Notes: generated by a model not told the origin, from the letters alone. A stretch of DNA of 64,000 bases from JAJAZB01 sp965249815 (GCA_965249815.1 CBDFMV010000003.1:62001-126000); one strand, 5' to 3'. Shown: positions 23,567 to 33,502, counted from the first letter of the stretch. Numbers and translations are program-made.

Positions 23567-26500
23567 TTAAAACGTCAGGTTCAAATTCACCCCGTACCGC
23601 CGGGTCGTGGGGGTCTGGAGGTCAGAGCGGCCGTTGCCGGTGAACTGGTCGATGTCGATGTCTTTGCGGGCGGCGAAGTAGAGCAGGTTGCGGCCCACCA
23701 CCGAAATGGAGGCGGCTTTCACGCCCACTTTGCTCAGCAGCGACTGGGGCAGGTTGTAGCCGATAATGACCTCGCGGAGTTTGGCGTAGCTGCGGCTGAT
23801 GATGTTGCCGCCGTCGAAGCCGTAACGCCGGGCGATGTAATCCTGGAGGAAGGCCTGCGTGGCGTTGGGTTTGAACTGCACCTCGGCGAAGTTGGTCACG
23901 TAGCCGTCGGCGTCGTAGTTGAGTTTGGCCCCGTTGGCGATTTGTACGCCCTCGCCGAGGTACGATTTGATGCCCTTCGTGTCGTTGAGGCGAGCCACGC
24001 CCATGTCGCCCTGGACGGTGTTGAGGATGCGGCCCCCCGCGTAGGTTTTCTGCTGGACGTAGTCGGAAATGACACCGCCCACGCGCCCGTCGAACTGGAA
24101 GCTGAAGCTGAAATCTTTGTAACTGAAGCGGTTGTTGATGCCCCACACCCAGTCGGGGTTGATGTTGCCCACGTACTGCGCCACCGCCGTACGGATGGGC
24201 CGCCCGCCGTCGTCGTTGATGATCTGCCCGTCGGGCGAGCGCACGAAGGTGGAGGTGTAGTACTTGTCCACGCGGTCACCGACTTTGAAGAAGGTGTTGA
24301 GCGAGGTCACGCCGGGGTAAAATTCCTTGTACACTTCCTTGTAGGTGCTCCAGTTGACCAGGATATCCCAGTTCAGCCCGCCCGTGTTGCGGAGGATTTT
24401 GCCCGTCAGCGAGAGTTCGAGGCCTTTTTTCTGGGTTTTGATGCCGTTCACCAGCGCCGAGGAGTAGCCCGTGGTTTCGGAAATCGGCAGGTTAAAAATG
24501 CGCGGCCCGTCGTTGCTGATGAAGTAGGCGGCGTCGAACACGAGCCGGTTTCGCAAAAACCGCGCATCGAGGCCCACCTCAAACTGCGACGTAGAGTTGG
24601 GCTTGATGTTGGGGTTGTTGAGCGTGTTGGCGAAGTAAGCGGCGGGGGTGTTGTTGTACGTCAGCGGGGTGGAATACACCGCCGAGTTCTGGTAGGTCGG
24701 GCCGTCGTACGAGGAGTTGTACTGCTCGCCGTAGCCAATCGCCCAGTTGGGCACGCCGATGGACGACTGCGTCAGGGCGTCTTTCACGTTGGCGTAGGAG
24801 CCGCGCAGTTTCAAAAACGAAATCGCCGTGGGCAGTTTCACGTAGTCGGACACCACCGTACTGAGCGCCACCGAGGGGTAGAAAAACGTGTTGTTGCCCT
24901 TCGGCAGGGTCGAGAGTTTGTCCACCCGGCCCGTGGTCGAGAGCGTCAGGAATTCGCGGAACGTGAGGTCGGCGGAGTAGTAGGCCGAGAGCACCCGCAT
25001 GTCGGCGGTGTAGTTGGAAGCCACCAGCGGGTTGGCCGAGTTGGCGAAGGTGTACACACCCGGCACGTTGAGGTAGTTGGTCGAAGTGTAGCTGGAATTG
25101 TAGTTGAAAATCCGCAGGTTGGCCCCGGCCACGGCGCTGAGGTTGAAGGCCGACGTGAGGCGCTTGTCGTATTTCACGAGCAAATCCGTGTTGTTGTCGA
25201 GCAGGTTGCGGCGGTCTTCGCGGTAGTCGCCCTTCAGTTCTTCCCGCCCGTACGAGGTGGCCGAGTAGGGGAATTTCTCGGTGCGGAGCAGATTCCAAGT
25301 CGAAATCTGGGTGCGGAGCGTGGCGTCGAGGCCGGGCGCAATCGAGTAGCGCAGCGAAGTCTGGCCGATGATGTCGGTTTTGTAATGCCCGCGCAGCCAT
25401 TCTTTTACCGTAAACCAGGGGTTGTTGTAGCGCTGGTATTCGGCGTAAATCTGCTGGGTGCCTTCCTTGCCGGGCTGCCAGTAGTTTTTGAGCTCGTCCA
25501 CGTCCCAGTCGGCCCCGCCCCAGATTACCATGTTGTAAATCAGCGAGTTGGGACCGTAGTTTACGTCAGGAATGTTGGGCGTGTACTGGCGGTTGGCCTG
25601 GATATCGGCCTCGAAGCGCAGTTTGGGGCTGAAGTTGTACCCGCTCGAAATCTTGAACGTCGTGCTGTTGAGCTTGGTGTTGGGCACGATGCCGCGCTGG
25701 TAGTTGTGCGAAAGCGAAAAGCGCAGGTCGTACTTCTCGCCCGACGAGGAAATGGCGATGTTGTTGGTCGAAAGCACCCCGGTTTGCAGAAAGCGCGTCA
25801 GGTTGTCCTTGCCCCGCGCCACCCAGGGCGTGGGCTGGCGGTTGCCGCTGAAGACGATGTTGGCGGGCTGGCGCACGAAGGTGGTCGTGAAGGTTTTGCC
25901 GTCCACCACCGGGCTGTCGTACTGCGGAATAAGCTGTCCCTCGAAGCGCGGCCCCCACACGTCGTAGTCGCCGTCGTTGAGGCCACCCCCACGGCCGTCC
26001 ACGAAGGCGTACACGCCGTGGTCGCCGGGGCCGTATTCGTCCTGCACTTTGGGAATGGCCAGGAAGCCGTTGTCGAACATCTGGCTGGTGTTCACGTCCA
26101 CCGAAAACCCGCGCTTGTCTTTCGAGCCGCGTTTGGTGGTGATGAGGATGGCCCCGTTTTTCCCGCGAAAGCCGTACAGCGCTGAGGCGGAGGCCCCTTT
26201 CAGCACCGAATACGTTTCGATGTCGTCGGGGCTGAGGTTCCAGGTGTCGGAGTTGATGGGCACGCCGTCGATGACGTACAGGACGTCGGCGTTGCCGCGC
26301 AGCAGCACGTTGGGGCGGCGGAGGAGTTCGGCGGAAGCGCCGATGGTCAGGCCGGCCACCTTGCCCACCAGCGCGTTGATGGGGTTGGGTTCGCGGGCTT
26401 TCACCACGGCGGCCCCGTCGAGTTGCTGGATGGAGGTGCCGTTGTTGCGGGCGTCTTTTTTAATGCCCAGGGCCGTGGTCACGACGAATTCGTTCAACTG

Positions 26501-26839
26501 CGTCGCGTCGGTTTTGAGCGAAACGTTGAGTGTGGTCTGCGCACCGACGGGCACTTCCGTTGTGGCGTAGCCGATGAAGGAAAAAACGAGGGTTTCGGCT
26601 GAACCGACGCTGAGGCGGTAGCTTCCGCTGGCGTCGGTGACGGTGCCGCGCGTGGTGCCTTTGGCCCGGATGGCCACGCCCGCGAGGGGCTGGTTGTCGT
26701 CGGCGGCGGTGACGATGCCCTGAACGGTGCGGTCCTGGGCGCGGGCCTGCGGGGAGCAGGTCAGCAGCAGCGCGGGCAGAAACATGGCGGTGCAGCAGTA
26801 GGTAAACAGCCGCACGGCTTTGTGTAAAAGGTTTTTCAT
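23567..26839 (-). CDS. susC: SusC/RagA-family TonB-dependent outer-membrane transporter
   Basis: This is a 1090-residue precursor. After a signal peptide (ending SPQARAQ) comes the CarboxypepD_reg-like domain (about 40-120, VQGIVTAADDNQPLAGVAI and ETLVFSFIGYAT), then the plug domain (QLDGAAVVKAREPNPINALV, LRGNADVLYVIDGVPINSD, LKGASASALYGFRGKNGAIL, which is the SusC signature) and a beta-barrel ending in NLNLTF. It lies upstream of susD and is the first gene of the outer-membrane uptake operon. No extra N-terminal STN domain is present, so there is no sign of FecIR-type regulation. Confidence 0.95.
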   Translation of the reverse strand: MKNLLHKAVRLFTYCCTAMFLPALLLTCSPQARAQDRTVQGIVTAADDNQPLAGVAIRAKGTTRGTVTDASGSYRLSVGSAETLVFSFIGYATTEVPVGAQTTLNVSLKTDATQLNEFVVTTALGIKKDARNNGTSIQQLDGAAVVKAREPNPINALVGKVAGLTIGASAELLRRPNVLLRGNADVLYVIDGVPINSDTWNLSPDDIETYSVLKGASASALYGFRGKNGAILITTKRGSKDKRGFSVDVNTSQMFDNGFLAIPKVQDEYGPGDHGVYAFVDGRGGGLNDGDYDVWGPRFEGQLIPQYDSPVVDGKTFTTTFVRQPANIVFSGNRQPTPWVARGKDNLTRFLQTGVLSTNNIAISSSGEKYDLRFSLSHNYQRGIVPNTKLNSTTFKISSGYNFSPKLRFEADIQANRQYTPNIPDVNYGPNSLIYNMVIWGGADWDVDELKNYWQPGKEGTQQIYAEYQRYNNPWFTVKEWLRGHYKTDIIGQTSLRYSIAPGLDATLRTQISTWNLLRTEKFPYSATSYGREELKGDYREDRRNLLDNNTDLLVKYDKRLTSAFNLSAVAGANLRIFNYNSSYTSTNYLNVPGVYTFANSANPLVASNYTADMRVLSAYYSADLTFREFLTLSTTGRVDKLSTLPKGNNTFFYPSVALSTVVSDYVKLPTAISFLKLRGSYANVKDALTQSSIGVPNWAIGYGEQYNSSYDGPTYQNSAVYSTPLTYNNTPAAYFANTLNNPNIKPNSTSQFEVGLDARFLRNRLVFDAAYFISNDGPRIFNLPISETTGYSSALVNGIKTQKKGLELSLTGKILRNTGGLNWDILVNWSTYKEVYKEFYPGVTSLNTFFKVGDRVDKYYTSTFVRSPDGQIINDDGGRPIRTAVAQYVGNINPDWVWGINNRFSYKDFSFSFQFDGRVGGVISDYVQQKTYAGGRILNTVQGDMGVARLNDTKGIKSYLGEGVQIANGAKLNYDADGYVTNFAEVQFKPNATQAFLQDYIARRYGFDGGNIISRSYAKLREVIIGYNLPQSLLSKVGVKAASISVVGRNLLYFAARKDIDIDQFTGNGRSDLQTPTTRRYGVNLNLTF

Positions 26840-27493
26840 GGGACGTTTGCTGGGAAAGAATTACGGGGGCAAACGTCGGTTTTTGGTTTTAGGCGGGTGT
26901 GTCGTTTGTGTAAAGTCTGCGTGAAGTTTGGGAGGGATTTGTTACGAAATTGTGAAAGGGGGAGAGTCCCGCCGGGACGCGGAAAGGCGGAGGCATTGGG
27001 CGAACGATTCTGAAGGCTGATTGTCAATGAATTGGTTTGAAAAAACCCCTTGCAGTCACGCCCGAAAAGGATGGTTCCGACTAATTGCAGGCGCTTGCCA
27101 CCAGGCCCCTTGCCGGCCGGGGCCGAGAGTAAACCGCCAGAAATGCTTCAGAAAATTCCTGTCGATGTCGGGGTTCACCGGGGACGCTTTGGCAGAGAAC
27201 GCGAAAACGCCGTTTGCAAAACCCGAAATTTTCCGGAAACTTGCGGACGACCTCTTCTCCGTTGGCGCGATGGTTTCGTTTCTTTCTTCGTCGTCCTGCC
27301 TGCTGCCCTACCTGGGCTTCCGGAGCATTCTGTGCAGTTCGTAGGCCTTTCTTTCAAATGCTGACTGTTGAATGCTGAATGAGGCGGGCCGCTACGCGGT
27401 CAGTCCCATTTGGCGTTTTCGTCATTCCCGTTCAGCATGCCCACCTTTTTTATTCTGCATTCATCACTTTGCATTCAGCATTTTAAGAAACCC
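26840..27493. other. 654-bp stretch without a credible gene
   Basis: This stretch separates the divergent susC and indoleamine dioxygenase genes and must hold both promoters. Short open frames at 27021-27364 show no codon bias, no ribosome-binding site and no recognisable product. The last 130 bp (27360-27488) contain repeated GAATGCTGAATGA/ATTCTGCATTCATCA-type sequence in opposite orientations, an imperfect palindrome of intergenic-repeat type. I find no clean TAnnTTTG box for susC. Confidence 0.6.
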
Positions 27494-28642
27494 ATGCTTC
27501 GCCACCAACTCCGGCTGGCTGACTTTGGCGTCAGCCCCGAAACCGGCTTTTTGCCCGAAACCAATTTCTCACCGCCTTCGTCCGTCAACGCCGCCTGGCA
27601 TACCCTCGCCGCCGAATTGCCCAAAAAATCGCTGCTGGGTACGATTCGCGCCCAAATCGACGCGCTGCCGCCCTACGCCGACGACGCCCAAACCCCGCCC
27701 GAAATTCAGATGCGCACGCTCAGCTACCTCGGCCACGCGTACCTCTGGGGCCAGCTCGAAACCGTCGCGCGGTTGCCCGCCAAACTGGCCACGGTCTGGG
27801 CGCGGGTGGCCGACTCGGTGGGTCGCCCGCCAATCCTCTCCTACCCGTCGTATTGCTTGTTTAATTTCCGGAAAGTGGACGACGCGAAACCGGCTTTTCT
27901 GGGCAACGTCGAAATCGTTCAGAATTTCCTTGGCGGGGCCGACGAGGACTGGTTCATCCTCATCCACGTGGACATCGAGGCCCGCGCCGCCGGGGCGTTG
28001 CGCGCGCTCCCCGACCTGCTCGACGCCGCCGACGAAGGCGATGCCGACGGCCTGAAAAAAGGCCTCCGCGCCGTGCAGGAAGCCCTTTTGGCGATGAACG
28101 AAACCATGCTCCGAATGCCCGAAGCCTGCGACCCGTACATTTATTACACACGGGTGCGGCCGTACATTTTTGGTACCAAAAGCAACCCGGCCGTGCCAGA
28201 AGGGGTAGTTTACGAAGGCTGTTTCAACGACGAGCCGCAGTTTTTCCGGGGCGAAACCGGCGCGCAGAGCGGCATCGTGCCCGCCTTTGACGCGCTGCTG
28301 GGCGTCAGCCACGAAGCCGACCCGCTGAAGGAATATTTGCTGGAAATGCGCCGGTACATGGTGCCCGCGCACCGGCAGTTGGTGGAGGCCATCGAGGAAC
28401 GTTCGACGCTTCGGGACCGGGTTCGGGCAACGACCGACGCCGACCTGCGGGCGCTGTACAACGCCTGCGTTCACGAACTATTCCGGTTCCGGGCGAAGCA
28501 CCTCGAATACGCCGCCACGTACATTCACAAACAGGCCGCACAGGCGCACAACTCCACGGCGGTGGGCACGGGCGGCACGCCGTTTATGGAATACCTCGCC
28601 AGGCACCGCGACGAAACCAAACTGGCGGGAATTGGGCAATGA
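27494..28642 (+). CDS. Indoleamine 2,3-dioxygenase-like haem enzyme
   Basis: This 382-residue member of the IDO family would open the indole ring of tryptophan to N-formylkynurenine. The signatures are clear: FRGETGAQSGIVPAFDALLG in the distal haem pocket region, the proximal histidine in FRAKHLEYAATYI (His336), and the GTGGTPFMEYL loop. The start at 27494 (MLRHQLRLADFGVSP) is chosen because the upstream extension from 27410 is low-complexity repeat. No other kynurenine-pathway gene is seen nearby, so its role (NAD synthesis, tryptophan breakdown or another indole) is open. Confidence 0.9.
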   Translation: MLRHQLRLADFGVSPETGFLPETNFSPPSSVNAAWHTLAAELPKKSLLGTIRAQIDALPPYADDAQTPPEIQMRTLSYLGHAYLWGQLETVARLPAKLATVWARVADSVGRPPILSYPSYCLFNFRKVDDAKPAFLGNVEIVQNFLGGADEDWFILIHVDIEARAAGALRALPDLLDAADEGDADGLKKGLRAVQEALLAMNETMLRMPEACDPYIYYTRVRPYIFGTKSNPAVPEGVVYEGCFNDEPQFFRGETGAQSGIVPAFDALLGVSHEADPLKEYLLEMRRYMVPAHRQLVEAIEERSTLRDRVRATTDADLRALYNACVHELFRFRAKHLEYAATYIHKQAAQAHNSTAVGTGGTPFMEYLARHRDETKLAGIGQ

Positions 28643-28700
28643 GAGTGAGAGGATGAATGAAAATGGCCTTTCCATTCATTCTCTCATTCTCTCATTCAAT
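28643..28700. repeat. Imperfect palindrome between IDO and adhesin genes
   Basis: GAGAGGATGAATGA and repeated TCATTCTCTCATTC face each other with AATGG/CCATT at the centre. It sits between the convergent stops of the dioxygenase and the adhesin and could act as a weak bidirectional terminator. Confidence 0.5.
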
Positions 28701-28707
28701 CATTGAT

Positions 28708-31700
28708 CTACTCGACAATGAGCACCCGCTGGCTGAGGCGGGTTGTCCCTTCGCTGGCCTGCAAAATGTACACCCCCGGCATCAGCACCTGCGTGGGGCG
28801 CAGCACGTACTCACCCCCTTCGCTTCCACTGCTCTTTACCCCCAGCTTCCGCCCACTGAGGCTGGTCAGGCCGAACTCCGGATTTTCCATCCCCACCACG
28901 TGGCAGCGAATCTGCTGCCCACTCGCCGGGTTGGGCGCTACTTCCAGCCTCGGCGCTTCGCGCGTTTCCGCCGCCAAACGACCGTTTGCACAGCCCACCA
29001 CCGCCCCCTGACTCGTCAACGTGATACAACTCGTTCTGACCTCCACGGAGTACGTACCCGGCCGGCTCGAGAGCACCGTGTAGCTCGATGAGGTGGCCCC
29101 GCTGATGCTGGCTCCGTTCTTTTTCCACTGGTACGTTGGCGTCAGCCCCACGGCCTGCACCCCCACGCTGAGGGTCGTATTTCCTGAACACAAATTCACG
29201 GTTTGCGGCTCGGTGGTGATGCGCAAATACCGCACGATGACGGGAATGCTCACCGTCGGGCTGGGGCAGTCGCCCGCCACGGTGGCGTAGTAGGTGACGG
29301 CATCGGCGACCTGGGCGTTCTGAATGGTGAAACTTGAACCGGTGCCGACAACCGCCCCGTTGGGGTCGCCTTTGCGCCAACTGTACTGCAAACTGCCCGG
29401 CCCGTTGCCCGCCACCGACAGGGTCAGGTTACCGCCTTCGCAGACCTGATTGACCAGGCTGCTCACCAGCAATGTAGTGGGCGGCTTATAGGTCAAAGTG
29501 AAGGTCGGGGAAGTCACCGACGGGCCGCACTGCCCGCTGACCACCACGTAGTACGTGCCGGGCAGGTACTGATTCGTCAGGGCTACCGAGGCCGTGGTAG
29601 CGCCCGGAATGGCCTGAATGAGGTTGTCGTTGACTTTGCGGTACCACTGGTAAGTCAGGTTGGCCCCCACGGCGCTGACCGAAACGGTGAAAGGCTGGTT
29701 GGAACAAATGCTCTGCGAGGGCGTCAGGCTCTGAATGGCCGTCGTGGGATTGACCGTCAGGTTCACCGACGAAGTCGCCGGTCCGCAGGGGCCGTCGGGG
29801 TCGTTGGTTGAAAAGGTAATCGTCACCAACCCCGAATAGCCGGGGGCGGGCGTGTACGTGCCCGAAACAACCCCGTTGGTCGTTGTGACTGAGAAACTTC
29901 CCCCCACGCCGCCGTCGCTGAAGCTGCCGCCGCTGGCCGAACCGCCAAAGCTGGCGCTCACGCTGGTGCTGCCACCTTGGCAAGTCGTCGCCGCCCCCAG
30001 CGTCGGCTTGGTAGCCATCGCCCCCGGGTTGACCATCAGGCCAACCGTTGCGATCGTCGCCGGACAGGGGCCGTCGGGGTCGTTGGTCGAGAAGGTAATC
30101 GTCATTGGCCCCGAAAAGCCAGGAGCGGGCGCGTAGCTGCCCGACACGACGCCGTTGGTCGTCGTCACTGAGAAACTTCCGCCTGCTCCGCCGTCACTGA
30201 AGCTACCGCTGGTGGCTCCGCCGCCGAACTTGGCACTCACGCTGGTGCTGCCGCCCTGGCAAATCGTGGCCGCGCCCAGCATCGGGGTGGTGACCGTCGC
30301 CGCCGGGTTGACCATCAGGCTAACCGTCGATGTCGCCGCCGGGCAGGGACCGTCGGGGTCGTTGGTGGTGAAGGTGATCGTCGTCGAACCCGAATAACCG
30401 GCGGCGGGCGAGTAGCTGCCCGACACGACGCCGTTGAGGGTCGTCACGCTGAAACTTCCTCCCTTTCCCCCGTCGTTGAAACTACCGCTGATGGCTGAAC
30501 CGCCGAAAGAGGCACTCACCGTGGTGGTATTGCCCTGGCAAATTGTGCCACTTCCGAGCGTCGGCGTGGTCGCCGTGGCCGACGGGTTGACCGTCAAACT
30601 GGCCGTCGAGGTCACCGCCGTGCAGCCGCCTACGGCGTTGGTCGCGAAGGTGATCGTGGTCGTGCCCGAATAGCCGACGGCAGGCGTGTAGGTGGCCGAG
30701 ACGGTTTTATTGCTGGTGGAAATGTTGGTAAACGCTCCACCCGCCCCGCCGTCGCTGAAACTGCCGCTGCTGGCACTGCCCCCAAACGTGGCACTCACGC
30801 TGGTGCTGCTCCCCTGGCAAATCGTGGCCGCACCCAGCGTGGTGGCGCTGGCCGTGGGTGCCTCGTTGACCGTTAGGCTCAACGTTGAGCTGACCGCTGG
30901 ACAGGGGCCGTCCCCATCGGGGTCTTTCGTGGTGAACGTGATGGTGATGGTGCCCACAAAGCCGCTTTTGGCAATGTACGTGGCCTGCGACTGGCCCGAT
31001 ACCGGGAAATAAATCGGGTTGGTAAAGGTCCCTCCCGCGCCGCCATCGCTGAAGGTGCCTCCGTAACCGCCGTTGTCGAAGCCAAAGCCGAAGTTGGCCC
31101 GCACGAAGCTAACGCCCCCGCTGCAAATCACGCTGGGTTCCACCTCCATGGCTGTCAGCCTCGCCGCTTTATTGACCACGACGCTGGTTTGGGTGGTCAC
31201 TGCCGTGCAGGGACCGGTGGTGGTGAAGGTCAGGGGAATGGACCCCGACGCGCCGACGGCGGGCGTGTAGGTGGCCGACACGGTGCTGCCGGTCGTGGAA
31301 ACGTTGCTGAACGAACCGCCCGCTGCCCCGTCGCCAAAGGTGCCGCCCGTGGCCGAACCGCCGAAGTCGGCGCTCAGGCTGACGGTGCTGCCCTGGCAAA
31401 TTGGCGAGGTTCCCCGCGTGATGGCGCTGGCCGTCGCGGTCGGGCTGACCAGCAGCGAGACCGTTGAAGTGACTGGCTCACACGGGTAGTTGGGGTAGTC
31501 GGAGCGGGCCGTAATCGTCGCTGTTCCGGTAAAACCGGAGTTGGGGGTGTACGTGGCCGACAGGGTTTTGTTCGTCGTCGAAACGTTGGTAAAGCTCCCG
31601 CCCGCGTTGTCGTAGAAATACCCGTCGCTGACCCCGCCGCCGAAGGTGACGCTCACGGTGGTGCTGCCGCCCTGGCAAATCGACGCAGCTCCCAGCGTCG

Positions 31701-33276
31701 GCGTGGTGATGGTCGCCGCCGGGTTGATTGTCAGCGTGGCCGTCGAAGTCGCCGCCGGGCAGGGGCCATCGGGGTCGTTGGTCGCGAAGGTGATCGTGGT
31801 CGTGCCCGAATAGCCGACGGCAGGCGTGTAGGTGGCCGAGACGGTTTTATTGCTGGTGGAAATGTTGGTAAACGCTCCACCCGCCCCGCCGTCGCTGAAA
31901 CTGCCGCTGCTGGCACTGCCCCCAAACGTGGCACTCACGCTGGTGCTGCTCCCCTGGCAAATCGTGGCCGCACCCAGCGTGGTGGCGCTGGCCGTGGGTG
32001 CCTCGTTGACCGTCAGCGTGTCCGTCGAAGTAGCCGCCGCGCAGGGGCCATTGGGGTCGTCGGTCACAAAACGTATCACCACCGGCCCTGCATCCGGACC
32101 GGACGTGTAAGTGGCCGTTACGGTTTTGTTATTCGTCGAAAGGTTGGTGAACGAGCCGCCGACCCCGCCGTCGTTGAAACTACCGCTGCTGGCCGAGCCG
32201 CCGAAGGTGGCGCTCACGCTGGTGCTGCCGCCCTGGCAAACGGTGCTCGTTGCCAGTGAGACCGCACCAGCCGTTGGCACTGCGTTGATGGACAGGGCGT
32301 TGTAGTACGAAGAACTTCCCACCACGCACACGCCCGCGCTGTTGGGCACCGTGGTGAGGTACGTGAACGACACCTCGCCCGTCCGGTTGGAAGCCGGTGT
32401 GTAGGTGGCCGACACGTAACTGGCATACTCCGATACGTCGCTGAAGGTTCCGCCCTTGCCCCCGTCGCTGAAGGTTCCGCCGCCGTTGTCGCTATAGCTA
32501 TAGAACGAGAACGTAAGACGGGTGCTTCCCCCCTGGCAAATCGTGTTGTCATCGAGCGAGAAATAGTAGGCCTGACTCGAAGGCTTTACCACCAGCTTGG
32601 CTACCCCACTGGACGCGAAACATTGCACGGCAGGGTTGATGGCGGTGAAGGTAATGGCGAGCGTATCCACCACCGTCGAAGAGGTGATAGCGGGCGTGAA
32701 GGTAGCCGTGACGGTGTTGCCGCTCGTGACGTAGTTGGTGAAACCGCTGCCGTTGCCGTAGGGGCTGCTGACGGAGCTATAGCTGAAATACCCCTGGCTG
32801 GCCGGGCCGCCGAAGGTAGCGCTCACGGTGGTACTGCCGCCCTGGCAAAGGGTGCTCACGCCCAGCACCGGCGTGCTGGCCGTCATCGCCGGGTTGACGG
32901 TCAGCACGAACGCCTCGCTCCACACCACGCCGCCCGACCCCGTTACCTGGAGGTAGTACGAGCCGGCATCACTGAGCTTGAGGGGGTACAGGCTCAGCGA
33001 GGTAGTGATTTGGCCCTTTACCGAATCCGCCGTTGTTGGCTGGTTCTTGAACCACTGGTAGGTAAATGGCCCCGTGCCCGTGACGCTGACGGAGGTGTAG
33101 AACCCGCCCCCTACGCAGGTGTTCGCGCTGGCGGGGGAAGGCACCAGACCGGCCAGTGCGACGGAGTTGGTGCGGGGCGGGACGGTCCCGGCCCAGGCCC
33201 CCGGCACCAGCAGCCAGGCACTCAGCAACAGGCCCGCCAGTCGGCGGGTGAATTGAATTCGTAAAGGATTTTTCAT
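28708..33276 (-). CDS. Giant T9SS-secreted Ig/PKD-like repeat adhesin (1522 aa)
   Basis: The signal peptide ends near AWA-G (residue 29). An Ig-like domain follows (FTYQWFKNQ), then 11 repeats of roughly 75-95 residues, each starting with a TICQGGSTSVSATF-type strand and containing GSFSDGG and TPAVGYSGTTTITF. Next come Ig-like modules (QSICSNQPFTVSV, YQWYRK) and a C-terminal sorting domain (VAPNPASG...GVYILQASEGTTRLSQRV), which directs export by the type IX system and cell-surface anchoring. Two 237-bp stretches inside are identical. It is the last gene of the first regulator-small protein-adhesin module. The function is probably adhesion or matrix; the ligand is unknown. Confidence 0.9.
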   Translation of the reverse strand: MKNPLRIQFTRRLAGLLLSAWLLVPGAWAGTVPPRTNSVALAGLVPSPASANTCVGGGFYTSVSVTGTGPFTYQWFKNQPTTADSVKGQITTSLSLYPLKLSDAGSYYLQVTGSGGVVWSEAFVLTVNPAMTASTPVLGVSTLCQGGSTTVSATFGGPASQGYFSYSSVSSPYGNGSGFTNYVTSGNTVTATFTPAITSSTVVDTLAITFTAINPAVQCFASSGVAKLVVKPSSQAYYFSLDDNTICQGGSTRLTFSFYSYSDNGGGTFSDGGKGGTFSDVSEYASYVSATYTPASNRTGEVSFTYLTTVPNSAGVCVVGSSSYYNALSINAVPTAGAVSLATSTVCQGGSTSVSATFGGSASSGSFNDGGVGGSFTNLSTNNKTVTATYTSGPDAGPVVIRFVTDDPNGPCAAATSTDTLTVNEAPTASATTLGAATICQGSSTSVSATFGGSASSGSFSDGGAGGAFTNISTSNKTVSATYTPAVGYSGTTTITFATNDPDGPCPAATSTATLTINPAATITTPTLGAASICQGGSTTVSVTFGGGVSDGYFYDNAGGSFTNVSTTNKTLSATYTPNSGFTGTATITARSDYPNYPCEPVTSTVSLLVSPTATASAITRGTSPICQGSTVSLSADFGGSATGGTFGDGAAGGSFSNVSTTGSTVSATYTPAVGASGSIPLTFTTTGPCTAVTTQTSVVVNKAARLTAMEVEPSVICSGGVSFVRANFGFGFDNGGYGGTFSDGGAGGTFTNPIYFPVSGQSQATYIAKSGFVGTITITFTTKDPDGDGPCPAVSSTLSLTVNEAPTASATTLGAATICQGSSTSVSATFGGSASSGSFSDGGAGGAFTNISTSNKTVSATYTPAVGYSGTTTITFATNAVGGCTAVTSTASLTVNPSATATTPTLGSGTICQGNTTTVSASFGGSAISGSFNDGGKGGSFSVTTLNGVVSGSYSPAAGYSGSTTITFTTNDPDGPCPAATSTVSLMVNPAATVTTPMLGAATICQGGSTSVSAKFGGGATSGSFSDGGAGGSFSVTTTNGVVSGSYAPAPGFSGPMTITFSTNDPDGPCPATIATVGLMVNPGAMATKPTLGAATTCQGGSTSVSASFGGSASGGSFSDGGVGGSFSVTTTNGVVSGTYTPAPGYSGLVTITFSTNDPDGPCGPATSSVNLTVNPTTAIQSLTPSQSICSNQPFTVSVSAVGANLTYQWYRKVNDNLIQAIPGATTASVALTNQYLPGTYYVVVSGQCGPSVTSPTFTLTYKPPTTLLVSSLVNQVCEGGNLTLSVAGNGPGSLQYSWRKGDPNGAVVGTGSSFTIQNAQVADAVTYYATVAGDCPSPTVSIPVIVRYLRITTEPQTVNLCSGNTTLSVGVQAVGLTPTYQWKKNGASISGATSSSYTVLSSRPGTYSVEVRTSCITLTSQGAVVGCANGRLAAETREAPRLEVAPNPASGQQIRCHVVGMENPEFGLTSLSGRKLGVKSSGSEGGEYVLRPTQVLMPGVYILQASEGTTRLSQRVLIVE

Positions 33277-33346
33277 GGCAATCAGGAGAAGGTGAGAAAA
33301 GGGGGATTGAATTAACGTTCAGGATTGACTTGCCCGGGTCATTCGT

Positions 33347-33502
33347 TTAAGGCGCAAGAGCGGCATCGAGGCTGCGGATTTTGTAGTCGAAATACCACCA
33401 CACGCCCCAGGCCAGCAGCAGGAAAAGCAGCACCAGCGCCAGCGCCCACAGCCTCTGCCGGGAGAGCGATGGCGAAGTGGAGGAAGGCGAAGCGGGTTTC
33501 AT
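33347..33502 (-). CDS. Small single-span membrane protein (51 aa), copy 1
   Basis: ATG (33502) to TAA (33347). The N-terminus is Ser/Pro-rich and positively charged (MKPASPSSTSPSLSRQR), followed by one strong transmembrane helix (about 19-36) and a short aromatic tail YFDYKIRSLDAALAP. A near-identical gene lies at 49494-49652 between the same neighbours, and conservation of the frame and of the flanking DNA in two copies supports it as real. The positive-inside rule predicts the tail to be periplasmic. It sits between the membrane regulator and the adhesin gene and could link the two, for example as an assembly or sensing factor. Confidence 0.78.
   Translation of the reverse strand: MKPASPSSTSPSLSRQRLWALALVLLFLLLAWGVWWYFDYKIRSLDAALAP

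Noticed and set aside
23552..26185. An 877-codon open frame on the plus strand
   Set aside because: It is the antisense shadow of susC; the translation is low-complexity (Val/Gly/His/Arg-rich) with no motif, while the minus strand shows clear SusC signatures.
27021..27364. Overlapping small plus-strand frames of about 105 codons
   Set aside because: No start context, codon bias or recognisable product, and two frames are equally open.
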